DNA of 64,000 bases, from positions 69,142 through 133,141 of the forward strand of contig JAZQFH010000038.1 in NCBI GenBank assembly GCA_045539425.1, given 5' to 3'. Numbering within the stretch: the first letter of the stretch is position 1; each line of letters begins with the position of its first letter. Positions 1-8,647 of this stretch are shown piece by piece. Position numbers and translations under genes: made by a program. The notes under the pieces are model-generated. The model saw only the letters and a program-made list of their open reading frames with translations, was not told where the DNA came from and searched no databases. The DNA is from RUG14871 sp045539425 (lineage in GTDB: Bacteria; Bacillota_I; Bacilli_A; Erysipelotrichales; Erysipelotrichaceae).

Positions 1-75
1 CCGCTCTTCTCTTGAGCAGCCGCATACAGCCAAACCTAAGAGCAATACAACGAAAAACACCAGTTTCTTTTTCAT
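1..75 (-). CDS. Lipoprotein, N-terminal part only
   Basis: An ATG at 75 opens a frame that runs off the left edge. The 25 visible residues form a lipoprotein signal peptide: a KKK start, a hydrophobic stretch and cysteines at 18 and 20 (LAVC or VCGC as lipobox). A good ribosome binding site (AAGGAG) lies at about 84-89, inside the 14-base gap after the stop of the transporter-GH2 gene, so the two are probably co-transcribed. The mature domain is not visible, so the function is unknown. A role in capture of the same sugar is a guess from position only. Confidence 0.7.
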   Translation of the reverse strand, partial: MKKKLVFFVVLLLGLAVCGCSREER

Positions 76-89
76 CCTGTTTCTCCTTT

Positions 90-3074
90 TTACAGATGGA
101 TCTGATCCATGATATGTCGGATTTGTTCTTTCGGATATTTTACCTTTTTCCTGTCATAGGTGATAAGTCCGTTCACTTCATCCTCCACGTCACTCAGCTG
201 TGTATATACCGTGGCGCTTAAGCCTTTTTCCACGAGCGGCAGAATCTGTTCCCTGTGCAGCTTTTCAAAGGCTTCCGTGAGGTCTTCTTCCTCTTCGTAT
301 AAGGCGTAACCGTAGCCGGTATTGTTATAGACGTGTCCCGCTTCAATGCGGCTGTAGCCGCCGTATTCCGTTAAGGCGGACACTCTTGTATCCTGTTTGA
401 ATTTGATTTTCGCAAAGTAGATATGTTTACTGTTAAGATCACCCACGCCCTGATCGTGCCATCCGGAGGCATGATCCACGCTTCGGCTCGGATCCATCTC
501 CTTCAACATCTTGTAGGCTTTCACCGCATCAAACTGACCCCAGCCTTCATTAAACGGCACCCATAAAGCTAAGGAAACCGTATTGTATAATAGTTCCACC
601 GTCTGTTTCAGTTCGTCATAGTACATCTGACGCCCTGCTTCGCTTTCTCTGGCAAACTTCTTATAATCATTATCCTTTAATGTCATACCGATAAACGGCA
701 GAGCCCCGATGACGCCGAAGTCATAGGCTGTTCCTCCGTTGACCATATCCTGCCAGACCAAGATTCCAAGAGAGTCGCAGTGATAATACCAGCGTAGCGG
801 TTCGATCTTGATATGTTTGCGAATCATATTGAAGCCCATATCCTTCACAAGCTGAATATCGTCTATGAGCGCCTGGTCGCTGGTGGCCGTATAAAGCCCG
901 TCGGAATAGTATCCCTGATCCAGTACGCCCTTATGGAAGTACGGTTTGTTGTTTAAACAGAGTCTTGGCAGTCCTGTTGCGTCTTTTTCAATGCTGAACT
1001 TCCGCATACCGAAGTAAGAGGTAACCGTATCCTTTTCTCCTGACACTTTCAGATCATAAAGGAACGGATCTTCCGGCGTCCACGGATGCAGCTCCCCGAC
1101 TTCCATTTCAACCGTTTTGGATCCCTCTCTTTCCGCAATCTTTTTTCCCTTTGCGTAAATCTCATAGCGGTAATTGTCTTCATTTCCTCTTACTTCAATC
1201 CGGATCTTTCCATCATCAAAGAGAGGCGTTAAGCGCAGAGAATCGATATGTTTGAGCGGTGTGCTTTCCAGCCAGACCGTCTGCCAGATGCCGCTTTGCG
1301 GAGTGTACCAGATCCCGCCGCGGTGCGAGCTCTGCTTGCCGATCGAGTAATAGGAAGTATCACTGTAATCTTTTACCTTTACTTCCAGTACATTCTCTTC
1401 TTTCAGATACTGACTGATCTCAAAGGAGAACGGCAGATAACCGCCGGTATGACTTCCCAAAAGAGTTCCGTTGAGCGTAACTTCCGCAATCTGATCCACC
1501 GCACCGAAATGCAGGTAGACAAGACCTTCATTGAAGTCCTTCGGCAGAGCGAATGCTTTCTGATAATACAGAACATCCTCCGGTGTCACCTGTCTCATCA
1601 CACCGGACAAGAGCGTTTCCGGCGAGAACGGTACGAGAATCTTCCCGTCATATGTCCCGAGAGCTTCTCCTTCCTTCCGGATCGCATAGTCCCATTCGCC
1701 GTTGAGGTTAAGATAGCTTTCCCGCTGCATCTGCGGACGCGGGTATTCTTTCAGAACATGATTCTTATCCAGCTTCTCTCCGTAGGGGGTAAGAAGGTCC
1801 GCATGTACTTTGGCATCTTTGGCTTTTTCCTTGTTGTAGGAGTTATAAGGCAGAATCGTTAATGCCGCAATGACTGCAGCCGCCAAGAAGATCCAAGGCG
1901 TCGGGACATTCTTTACCTGTCCCATATCGATATAGGTGGCCGCAGAGTTATGAATGACAAAGGAGCCGATATACGGTCCGATAATCATCGGTAACATGAC
2001 TCCGAAGATCATGCGGATACCCTGGAAGTTTCCGGCTTTCTCTTTCGGTGTTTCCGTACGTATCGTACTGTTGACCAAGGAAGTCACCACCAGGTTTCCG
2101 CCCATCATGATCAGTCCCGCAATAATCACACCGACCGGTTTCCGGACAATAAACATCAGCAGTAAGCCAACGCAGAGAAGGATCACGGAAGGTGTGAAGA
2201 AGAGGTCTTCTCCTACCTTGCCGGCAATATTTCCGATCCATACACTGAAGATGGAAGCACCCAGTAAGACAATGCCCAGGATCGGAGCATAGTTGGTAAT
2301 GCCTAAGTAGGTTTGAATATAAATGATTAAATATGGCATGAAGATCTGGGTGGAGATGCTGAAGATCAGTAACATTCCAAAAGCCCAGTACAGTTTCTTA
2401 TGCTTCAGGATTACATCTTTTTTAAACCCGTAGAAAAGATCCGTTGTTTCTTTCTTTTCCGTCTTCTCCTTCGGTAAGGTCACAAAGCTGATGATTCCGC
2501 CAAGAGACGTCAGAATACCGATAATCAGGAAGAAGGTGCTCCACTGCCCTTTCTGCGTAAAGCCGTCCAGTAAGCCGAAAACCAGTAACATCGATAAAAG
2601 CGGTAACGTCGCCAGTACCCCTTCCACCTTGGTCCTGTCTTTCTTTTCCACATTGTCCGTTACCCACGCGTTAAAAGCCGCATCGTTTCCCGTGGATCCG
2701 AAGAAGGTCATCACGCAGTCCAGAAAGACGGCAATACTGCCCGCTGCCGCGGCCGCATTCACGCCCGGCAACAGTTTCCCAACATTATTCAGATTCAAAA
2801 AGGAAAAGGCGATGACCGTAATACCCCAGATGAGATAACCGATGGAGATAAACGGCTTGCGTTTCCCCACGGCATCGCTGAGATTTCCCATTAACAGAGT
2901 CGTTACGGTAGCCGTGATGGCCGACAGGGACACCATGGCCGCAATCACATTGATATCCGTTGTCAGGGTATTGTAAACAAAGACATTGAAATACATATTT
3001 TCAATGACCCAGGCAACCTGTCCGATAAAACCGATCAGCAGTAAACTGATCCACATACGGGTAGCTTTCTTCAT
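90..3074 (-). CDS. Fusion of a GPH-type sugar/cation symporter and a GH2 glycoside hydrolase
   Basis: One uninterrupted 994-residue frame. Residues 1 to about 412 are a 12-helix major facilitator of the glycoside-pentoside-hexuronide type (with a GNLSDAVGKRKP loop). Residues 413-440 are a charged linker. From about 445 a GH2 enzyme follows: sugar-binding jelly roll with NLNGEWDY near 457-463, an Ig-like domain near 605-690, and a TIM barrel. The acid/base glutamate is Glu843 (PFNEGWGQ) and the nucleophile Glu903 (LTEYGGYS), so the enzyme looks active. The linker resembles the usual start of free GH2 enzymes (YGEKLDKN...EYPRPQ), suggesting fusion of two adjacent genes. The GH2 half should lie in the cytoplasm and act on a beta-galactoside, beta-glucuronide or similar as it enters. 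Exact sugar unknown. The ribosome binding site AGAGGA precedes ATG at 3074. Confidence 0.9.
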   Translation of the reverse strand: MKKATRMWISLLLIGFIGQVAWVIENMYFNVFVYNTLTTDINVIAAMVSLSAITATVTTLLMGNLSDAVGKRKPFISIGYLIWGITVIAFSFLNLNNVGKLLPGVNAAAAAGSIAVFLDCVMTFFGSTGNDAAFNAWVTDNVEKKDRTKVEGVLATLPLLSMLLVFGLLDGFTQKGQWSTFFLIIGILTSLGGIISFVTLPKEKTEKKETTDLFYGFKKDVILKHKKLYWAFGMLLIFSISTQIFMPYLIIYIQTYLGITNYAPILGIVLLGASIFSVWIGNIAGKVGEDLFFTPSVILLCVGLLLMFIVRKPVGVIIAGLIMMGGNLVVTSLVNSTIRTETPKEKAGNFQGIRMIFGVMLPMIIGPYIGSFVIHNSAATYIDMGQVKNVPTPWIFLAAAVIAALTILPYNSYNKEKAKDAKVHADLLTPYGEKLDKNHVLKEYPRPQMQRESYLNLNGEWDYAIRKEGEALGTYDGKILVPFSPETLLSGVMRQVTPEDVLYYQKAFALPKDFNEGLVYLHFGAVDQIAEVTLNGTLLGSHTGGYLPFSFEISQYLKEENVLEVKVKDYSDTSYYSIGKQSSHRGGIWYTPQSGIWQTVWLESTPLKHIDSLRLTPLFDDGKIRIEVRGNEDNYRYEIYAKGKKIAEREGSKTVEMEVGELHPWTPEDPFLYDLKVSGEKDTVTSYFGMRKFSIEKDATGLPRLCLNNKPYFHKGVLDQGYYSDGLYTATSDQALIDDIQLVKDMGFNMIRKHIKIEPLRWYYHCDSLGILVWQDMVNGGTAYDFGVIGALPFIGMTLKDNDYKKFARESEAGRQMYYDELKQTVELLYNTVSLALWVPFNEGWGQFDAVKAYKMLKEMDPSRSVDHASGWHDQGVGDLNSKHIYFAKIKFKQDTRVSALTEYGGYSRIEAGHVYNNTGYGYALYEEEEDLTEAFEKLHREQILPLVEKGLSATVYTQLSDVEDEVNGLITYDRKKVKYPKEQIRHIMDQIHL

Positions 3075-3103
3075 GATATGATCCTCTTTTATTCCTTATA
3101 AAA

Positions 3104-3139
3104 ATTATAGCACGTGACTTTTCTTTCTTTGGAAGAAAG
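3104..3139 (-). promoter_or_regulatory. Promoter of the transporter-GH2 gene with a possible operator
   Basis: On the minus strand a perfect TATAAT (3104-3109) lies 30 bases before the start codon. No good -35 box is seen at the right distance. Instead a perfect 7-bp inverted repeat (CTTTCTT, 3 bases, AAGAAAG; 3123-3139) covers that position, which suggests a regulator-dependent promoter. The regulator is not identified. Confidence 0.45.
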
Positions 3140-3251
3140 CATAAAAGATACACACGGATGCGAGGAAACAGAGCAGAAGGATAAGGAAAAATAGTGAAGC
3201 AATAGTGAAGATACAGTGAAGTTTTTCAGATGAGTGATTACACCAAAGAAC

Positions 3252-3298
3252 ATAAAAAAGAGATCGTGAACCTGCTTAGCCGGTAACACGGTCTCTTT
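3252..3298 (-). terminator. Terminator of the GNAT gene
   Basis: Arms 3257-3268 and 3287-3298 pair over 12 bases with one mismatch, and the minus strand ends in a T run. The GNAT stop codon lies in the loop. Confidence 0.75.
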
Positions 3299-3728
3299 TG
3301 CTGAATCTCTTCATTTTCACATGCGGGATGCCGTCTTCCAGGAACTCTTCCGAGCAGATTTCAAACCCGTATTTCTCATAGAATCCGACGGCATACACCT
3401 GGGCTTCCATGACGATTTCCTTCGGCTGTAGCCGCTCTTCGATCACCGGAAGGCTGCATTCCATCAGCTTTCCGCCATACCCTTTCCCGTGCTCCCTTGT
3501 AACAACTCTTCCGATCTGATAAACACCTTCACTGAGCGGAAAGACGCGGAGATATGCCTCAATCCGGTTTTCAACATTCATGTTGAAATGCAAAGCATCA
3601 TAGTCAATTCCGTCAATATCCGGATAGACGCAGTTCTGCTCCACCACAAAGACGTCTGAGCGGAGTTTTAAGATTTCATACAGTTCACGATTGCTCAATT
3701 CTTCAAACGTCTTTACAACCAGTTCCAT
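3276..3728 (-). CDS. GNAT-family N-acetyltransferase
   Basis: A 150-residue protein of the GNAT fold. The acetyl-CoA loop is seen as EHGKGYGGKLM, preceded by the beta strand GRVVT, and the C-terminal YEKYGF motif is typical. The N-terminal RSDVFVVEQNCVYPDIDGID resembles the ElaA-like branch, whose substrate is not well defined. A longer open frame exists upstream, but ATG at 3728 is chosen because a purine-rich site (AAAGAGAGG) precedes it and similarity to the family starts there. Single-gene unit with its own terminator. Confidence 0.85.
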   Translation of the reverse strand: MELVVKTFEELSNRELYEILKLRSDVFVVEQNCVYPDIDGIDYDALHFNMNVENRIEAYLRVFPLSEGVYQIGRVVTREHGKGYGGKLMECSLPVIEERLQPKEIVMEAQVYAVGFYEKYGFEICSEEFLEDGIPHVKMKRFSKRDRVTG

Positions 3729-3822
3729 TGTGACCTCTCTCTTTTTGCGGTATTGCTTCCTGTATCGTATTGTACCATATCCGCAATCATCTTCCTTCAA
3801 ACTTACCTGCAGAATCAGGGAA

Positions 3823-3841
3823 TGATATAATAAATGTAATG
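3823..3841 (+). promoter_or_regulatory. Extended -10 promoter placed for a leaderless mRNA
   Basis: TG-A-TATAAT (3823-3831) is a perfect extended -10. Only seven bases separate it from ATG at 3839, so transcription should start at or next to the A of the start codon. No Shine-Dalgarno sequence is present before this ATG. Confidence 0.6.
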
Positions 3842-4612
3842 AAACTGACCATGCTTGGAACCGGTCACGCCATGGTGACCAACTGCTATAATACCTGCTT
3901 CCTCCTCTCAGATGAGAATGGAACTTTTCTTGTGGATACGGGAGGCGGAAACGGTATTCTGAAACAGCTGAAAGCCGCAAATGTCTCTTACCGCGACCTG
4001 AATGCCATCTTCATCACGCACAAACATATCGATCACCTTTTGGGGATCTACTGGCTTTTACGTCAGTATTCCGTCGGTAAGGATGACTATTTTGTCACAC
4101 TCTACTCCCATACGGAAGTTATAGAGCTGATTCAAAGGCAGATGCAGGAACTTTTCAATGAGAAGCAATTGGAGCGGATCTGCCGCAGAGTCCGCTTTGA
4201 AACGGTTCAGCATCATGAGACCGTCAGCATTATCGGACATCCGGTCACCTTCTTTGACACGCACTCCACACAAGTGACTCAGTATGGCTTTGTGATGGAA
4301 CTCAGCGAAGGAAAACACCTGTGCTGCTTAGGAGATGTTCCGTACAATGAAAGCGAGCGGGAATACGCATATCAGGCGGAATGGCTGATGCATGAAGCTT
4401 TTACCGTTTCCGGGGAGTATCGCGGCTATCACGCCACGGTCCGCACTGCCGCACAGAATGCGGAAGCTCTCAAGGCGAAGAATCTGATCATCTATCATAC
4501 GGAAGACAGCAATCTATCCCAACGCAAGGAAATCTACGGAGAAAGAGCACAAAGCTACTATCACGGAAACATCTTTCTTCCGTCCGATTTGGAAACCATC
4601 GAACTCACTTAA
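3839..4612 (+). CDS. MBL-fold metallo-hydrolase (RNase Z-like)
   Basis: A 257-residue metallo-beta-lactamase-fold enzyme. It starts MKLTMLGTGHA, has the zinc motif THKHIDH at residues 60-66 (His61, His63, Asp65, His66), and later metal ligands in DTHST and LGDVPY. The overall plan resembles the ribonuclease Z/arylsulfatase-like branch, but it lacks anything that fixes a substrate. ATG at 3839 is preferred over an in-frame ATG at 3770 because family similarity begins here. It has no ribosome binding site and is probably read from a leaderless transcript. Convergent with the next gene. Confidence 0.85.
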   Translation: MKLTMLGTGHAMVTNCYNTCFLLSDENGTFLVDTGGGNGILKQLKAANVSYRDLNAIFITHKHIDHLLGIYWLLRQYSVGKDDYFVTLYSHTEVIELIQRQMQELFNEKQLERICRRVRFETVQHHETVSIIGHPVTFFDTHSTQVTQYGFVMELSEGKHLCCLGDVPYNESEREYAYQAEWLMHEAFTVSGEYRGYHATVRTAAQNAEALKAKNLIIYHTEDSNLSQRKEIYGERAQSYYHGNIFLPSDLETIELT

Positions 4613-4613
4613 A

Positions 4614-4636
4614 AACCGGCTTTTGCCGGTTCTTTT
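4614..4636. terminator. Bidirectional terminator
   Basis: AACCGGC (4614-4620), a four-base loop, GCCGGTT (4625-4631), then a T-rich tail on the plus strand and a T run on the minus strand. It serves both converging genes. Confidence 0.85.
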
Positions 4637-4640
4637 CTTT

Positions 4641-5633
4641 TTATTCTTCTTTGGGTAAGACGGCACACAGGATCATCCAGAAAACCGCCTTCAATAGATA
4701 CAGGATCTTTGCGAAAGACGGTACAAACATTTCTGCCGTATTTTCCATTAATGCCAGACTCATCCCGCTGTACGGATTGATGACTTCATAGGCAATTCCG
4801 CCAGCTCTTCCGATTCCGCTTAAGTGCTCTGGATTTTCCAAAAGCTCCGGCGCAAATTCTTCTCCGTCAATGACCATAACGTTTTTCTCTTCGTCATAGT
4901 ATGCTTCCCCGCTGTATCCTTCCTGTAAGATTTCCGGATGCAGCTGATAGACGTACTCAAAGCTGTCCACTTTTTCCGGACTGTACAGTTTTGCCTCAAT
5001 CAAGCTTCCGAAAAGGAAGAGCGCATAAATCAGAGGAACCGCAACGATTGCCGGAATGACTTTCACAGGCAATACTGCCAGCAGGAAACCGAGTGTACAT
5101 CCTCCTGCCGCAATACAGCAGACACCCAAAAGAGCGGAAAGTACGGAAAACATGGTAAACGGCATATGGCTGATGCCGTGTCCGGCGTACACAACGCCTA
5201 CATAGATTCCAAACAGAACAAATGCGGAGAGAACGACAGACAAAGCGTGCCCCTTCCGCAAATCACCAAAGCGCAGAAAAAGCGGGAAGGCCAGTAAAGC
5301 GTGAACCATCATAAGATAGACCAGACCGCTGCTTAGAATAAAGCGGTCGATCTTTAACAGACTCTCACTTAAAAAACTCTGCAGTAAGATTTCCTTATTC
5401 GCATCGGTGGAAAGGATCTCCGCACCGAATCCCAGAGAGGCATTGATGCCGTCATCATAGTTCAAAACCGCTTTGATTCCGTTACTCAGGTCAGCATTTA
5501 CGATCTGCTGATAGGCTACGCCAAGGGAACGGACTGCCTCATATGTTCGGTAAAGAACATATCCGAAAGCCGTAACAGCCAAAAGTGTCATAAGAAGGCT
5601 GAATGATGACAAATACGATTTTTTCTGTCTCAT
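4641..5633 (-). CDS. Membrane protein of unknown function
   Basis: 330 residues with about six membrane segments: one at 9-29, an outside loop of about 65 residues, a block of helices between 97 and 212, a second soluble part of about 90 residues, and a last helix near 303-325. No motif is recognised. The soluble part contains a negatively charged stretch (YDEEKNVMVIDGEE). The gene stands alone between a bidirectional terminator and the esterase operon. Coding use matches its neighbours. Confidence 0.7.
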   Translation of the reverse strand: MRQKKSYLSSFSLLMTLLAVTAFGYVLYRTYEAVRSLGVAYQQIVNADLSNGIKAVLNYDDGINASLGFGAEILSTDANKEILLQSFLSESLLKIDRFILSSGLVYLMMVHALLAFPLFLRFGDLRKGHALSVVLSAFVLFGIYVGVVYAGHGISHMPFTMFSVLSALLGVCCIAAGGCTLGFLLAVLPVKVIPAIVAVPLIYALFLFGSLIEAKLYSPEKVDSFEYVYQLHPEILQEGYSGEAYYDEEKNVMVIDGEEFAPELLENPEHLSGIGRAGGIAYEVINPYSGMSLALMENTAEMFVPSFAKILYLLKAVFWMILCAVLPKEE

Positions 5634-5687
5634 GACTCCATTATATCCAAAAGGGATGCCGCTTCATAGCGCTCATCTCCTTTCTTT

Positions 5688-6818
5688 CTATTCTCCAACC
5701 AGTTTCTTCAAATCAAAGTTATCCGCCATTACGCTGCCGCCCAGATGATTCGGGTGCAAATGGTCGCCCTGATGCAGTCCTTCCTTGAAGAACATGCCTT
5801 CTTCGTCGTAGTCCCGTACGGCTTCTTCCTGATCCACCAGATCATCGAAGATGTCCGCCGAGCGAATCCACTCGTTAAACAGAAGCCGTTGCTCTTCCAT
5901 CTCCTTGGTGAAGACACCCATCGTTCTGGCTACCTTCACTCTTGGAGTAATCGTTGTCATGATGACTCTGATTCCCCGCTTATGAAGCTCGTTAACGATA
6001 TTAGTAACTGCCTCCTTATAATTGTCCAGATTGATGATGTCCTTTGTTTTCTCATCATAATAGGAAACATCATTCACGCCCAGGGCCAGTATCACGCTTT
6101 GAATCTTTTCAAAGTCCAGTACGTCGCGCGCAAACCTTGTGACACCCTTATCCCCGAACATGATGCCGAAGAAGCTGTCCGGCTCATATAAGAGGCAGTT
6201 TCCGCTGATTCCGGAATTCATCAGCAGATACTTTCCGTCATATTCGCGGTACAGTCTGCGGTTTAAGGGCTTGCAGTAGCGGTTCATGGAAGTGATGCTG
6301 TCACCAAACGCCACGATCACTTCATGTTCCTCTTCACTCAACACCTCAATACGCTCAATCGCCGGAATGGGATTATAGGAGCCGATCTTCTGGGCAATGG
6401 TTGGTTTCTTCTGAATGAGCCGCGCATCATGAGTATGATTCCCGTTCATCACCACGGCTCCTTCTTCGATCATGTTACCGTCAATGATGCTGTTTTCATA
6501 ATAGATACGGATTTCCGCTTCCGTGGCTTTTTCAACATGAATGTTGAACGGATCCGTAAGAATCTGCTCTCCTGCCGAAATGCGGAAAGCTTTCTCTCCG
6601 TGATAAGTCAGATCATAAATCTGGTGTTTATATACAAATGTCAGAGCGCCAATCGCAGCCGCTTCCTTGCCGAAAAGGTTGCTTAGGCGGACGCGCACTG
6701 CCGTTCCGCTTGCATAGATGGGAAACGTAAATCCCGCCGTTTTCTTTTTCCCAATCATCTTCCCGTCAAATAACATACGGGTCATTGCCTGATGCCATAC
6801 CGGTGTCCAGCTGCTCAT
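5688..6818 (-). CDS. SGNH/GDSL-family hydrolase
   Basis: 376 residues. Residues 1-150 form a beta-rich N-terminal domain. The SGNH catalytic core follows: FGDS with Ser174, SGISGN (Asn207), GVND (Asn249) and the Asp352/His355 pair in GDHLHPN. Such enzymes remove acetyl or other acyl groups from sugars. No signal peptide is seen, so it probably acts inside the cell. Its start overlaps the stop of the deacetylase gene by four bases (ATGA), showing translational coupling. The N-terminal domain plus GDSL core is found in enzymes annotated as acyl-CoA thioesterase-like or acetylxylan esterases; the substrate is inferred from the operon. Confidence 0.88.
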   Translation of the reverse strand: MSSWTPVWHQAMTRMLFDGKMIGKKKTAGFTFPIYASGTAVRVRLSNLFGKEAAAIGALTFVYKHQIYDLTYHGEKAFRISAGEQILTDPFNIHVEKATEAEIRIYYENSIIDGNMIEEGAVVMNGNHTHDARLIQKKPTIAQKIGSYNPIPAIERIEVLSEEEHEVIVAFGDSITSMNRYCKPLNRRLYREYDGKYLLMNSGISGNCLLYEPDSFFGIMFGDKGVTRFARDVLDFEKIQSVILALGVNDVSYYDEKTKDIINLDNYKEAVTNIVNELHKRGIRVIMTTITPRVKVARTMGVFTKEMEEQRLLFNEWIRSADIFDDLVDQEEAVRDYDEEGMFFKEGLHQGDHLHPNHLGGSVMADNFDLKKLVGE

Positions 6819-7579
6819 TTCTGATTCCTCTTATGCGCTTCAAAGGCGTCTTTTGTCGAGCAGCAGATGATATCGCCTGCTGCCGATACTTTCTGACAGA
6901 TCTTTTCAAACTTCACCCAGTTGCTCTCCTTGGTGCCGAAGTCAAATTCGTAGCCGTGCGCAAACATGAGGAAGAACATGTCGTCGTCCCTTGGTGTTGC
7001 CGCAATAAACTGATCAATGAGTGCCATGGCATTCTTCTTAATATGCCAGCATGTCAGCGGCAAGTGATACGGATCGCTCGGGAAGCGGAAGGAAGTGTCA
7101 CTCCCGACCACTCTGGCATATTCAATTCCCGCTTCTTTGAATAACGGAATGCAGGCGTCGTTGACGGCACCGTAAGGATAGACAAAGCCGACCGTCTTCT
7201 GATGAAATTTCTCATTCAGATTTCTGACATCCTCCAGAATCTGTCTTCTGAGCTCCGCTTCATCGCACTTTTTCATGTTCTTATGTTCTAAAGAGTGCGA
7301 TGCGATCTCAAAGCCTTCATAGACTTTCACCACTTCATCTTCCGAAATGCGGAAGTGCTCCGCATGGGGCAGAAGATGGAAACGGCTGTTCTGAAATTGC
7401 TCAAGCGGCACTTCACTCATGCCGAGATTCCCGATTCTGCCTTCCATGGTCTTTTCCCCGTACAAGCCGGAGTTTAAATTGAAGGTGGCTCCCATGTTAT
7501 ATTTCTTTAAGATCTCGATGATTTTTTTATCCTGCTCGAGTCCGTCGTCGATATTCCAGACAAAATATTTATGATACAT
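6815..7579 (-). CDS. NodB-type polysaccharide deacetylase family protein
   Basis: 254 residues with the three NodB motifs: NIDDG (Asp11, Asp12) in place of TFDDG, HSLEH (His95, His99), and YPYG (134-137). These residues bind the metal and activate water for removal of N- or O-acetyl groups from sugars. No signal peptide or membrane anchor is visible, which is unusual for cell-wall deacetylases and suggests an intracellular oligosaccharide substrate. It is the middle gene of a tightly packed operon (two-base gap before it, four-base overlap after it). Confidence 0.88.
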   Translation of the reverse strand: MYHKYFVWNIDDGLEQDKKIIEILKKYNMGATFNLNSGLYGEKTMEGRIGNLGMSEVPLEQFQNSRFHLLPHAEHFRISEDEVVKVYEGFEIASHSLEHKNMKKCDEAELRRQILEDVRNLNEKFHQKTVGFVYPYGAVNDACIPLFKEAGIEYARVVGSDTSFRFPSDPYHLPLTCWHIKKNAMALIDQFIAATPRDDDMFFLMFAHGYEFDFGTKESNWVKFEKICQKVSAAGDIICCSTKDAFEAHKRNQK

Positions 7580-7581
7580 GT

Positions 7582-8478
7582 CTATTCCCCCTGATATTTC
7601 TTAAAGAAGGCATCCATACGCGCATAGACTTCCCGGCTTTCCGGATAGTCCGGATACATCACGCTGAAAACGTGAACGAGCTGGCGTTCCGTTCCCTTGG
7701 CATACTCATAAAATGCATGCTCATTGCCGTATTTTTCCAATAGTTTGTTAAACTCCAGGGAATCCTTGCGGATCATATCTTCAATACTGGTAAACTGTAC
7801 GATTGGAGGCAGCTTGCCTTCCGCTAACATTAAGGAAGGTTTCCTTAAATACTTCTCATAGGCTTTGCCTTTATCTTCCTTGGAACAGATGACGCTATTC
7901 AATGAGAAGAGAATATCTTTCCGCTGTGTTTCCAGCATGATGGAAATCATGGCTGCGGCTTTAATATCCAGAAAGCTTCCTTCGATGCCGAATTCCTTCT
8001 GCAGTTTTTCATTGTTATTGAGTGCGAGCGCAAAGAAGGTCAGTAATGCGCCTGCCGAGTCCCCGGACAGATAGAGTTTCTCTAAGTTGATGCCGAGCTC
8101 TTCCGCATGCGCCTTGATGTAGCGCAGTGCCTTCATGATGTCGTCCACCTGATGCCATAAGTCCGTCTCCGGTACTCTGCGATAGGAAAGGCTTACCACC
8201 GTATAGCCCATCTTGGCAATTTCATAGTTGAAATGTCTGTTGACTTCCTTATAGGACGCAAACAAGCCGCCCCCGTGGATATTGATCATGACCGGATCGT
8301 CTTTCGAGCCGTCTTTTCTTTTGTAGATATCAAACAGATGCCCCTGATCACCGTCATCATCATACGGGATATCCTTCAAAAGTTCCAGCATGGAGATATC
8401 GGGATGTTGTTTGGCAATCCGCTTGGCATCTCCGCTTTCAAAGATGTGTCGCCATAGTAATACGCCTGCTTTTGACAT
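7582..8478 (-). CDS. Alpha/beta hydrolase of the HSL esterase family
   Basis: About 298 residues. The oxyanion-hole motif HGGG follows NI, and the nucleophile elbow is GDSAG; a late histidine (LVHVFSV) completes the likely triad. It probably removes acyl groups from small sugar esters. Two Met codons are close: ATG at 8493 has no ribosome binding site, while ATG at 8478 has AGGA eight bases upstream, so 8478 is chosen. It is the first gene of a three-gene operon with a NodB deacetylase and an SGNH hydrolase, together a deacylation module. A TATAAT at 8514-8519 on the minus strand is a plausible -10 box. Confidence 0.87.
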   Translation of the reverse strand: MSKAGVLLWRHIFESGDAKRIAKQHPDISMLELLKDIPYDDDGDQGHLFDIYKRKDGSKDDPVMINIHGGGLFASYKEVNRHFNYEIAKMGYTVVSLSYRRVPETDLWHQVDDIMKALRYIKAHAEELGINLEKLYLSGDSAGALLTFFALALNNNEKLQKEFGIEGSFLDIKAAAMISIMLETQRKDILFSLNSVICSKEDKGKAYEKYLRKPSLMLAEGKLPPIVQFTSIEDMIRKDSLEFNKLLEKYGNEHAFYEYAKGTERQLVHVFSVMYPDYPESREVYARMDAFFKKYQGE

Positions 8479-8588
8479 AATTGTTTTCCTCATTTAACAG
8501 TATTCTTTCCCTCATTATACTATAGAAACCCTCCGCAATTATCTTTGCCTATCTGCCGTTTCTGCATATTTTTTCACCGTTTGAATTA

Positions 8589-8631
8589 TGCTAAAATACC
8601 TAAAGCAATATCATCGGAAATGATATTGCTT
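8589..8631 (+). promoter_or_regulatory. Extended -10 promoter and 5' hairpin before the HAD gene
   Basis: TG-C-TAAAAT (8589-8597) is followed at once by a perfect 12-bp hairpin (8603-8614 with 8620-8631, loop CGGAA), then the ribosome binding site GGAGG at about 8633 and ATG at 8648. The hairpin would sit at the very 5' end of the mRNA. It may protect the message or be a DNA operator. Confidence 0.5.
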
Positions 8632-8647
8632 CGGAGGAAATATACCA

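Noticed and set aside
1248..1862. Plus-strand 204-codon frame
   Set aside because: It lies antisense inside the well-supported GH2 domain and has no protein-like features.
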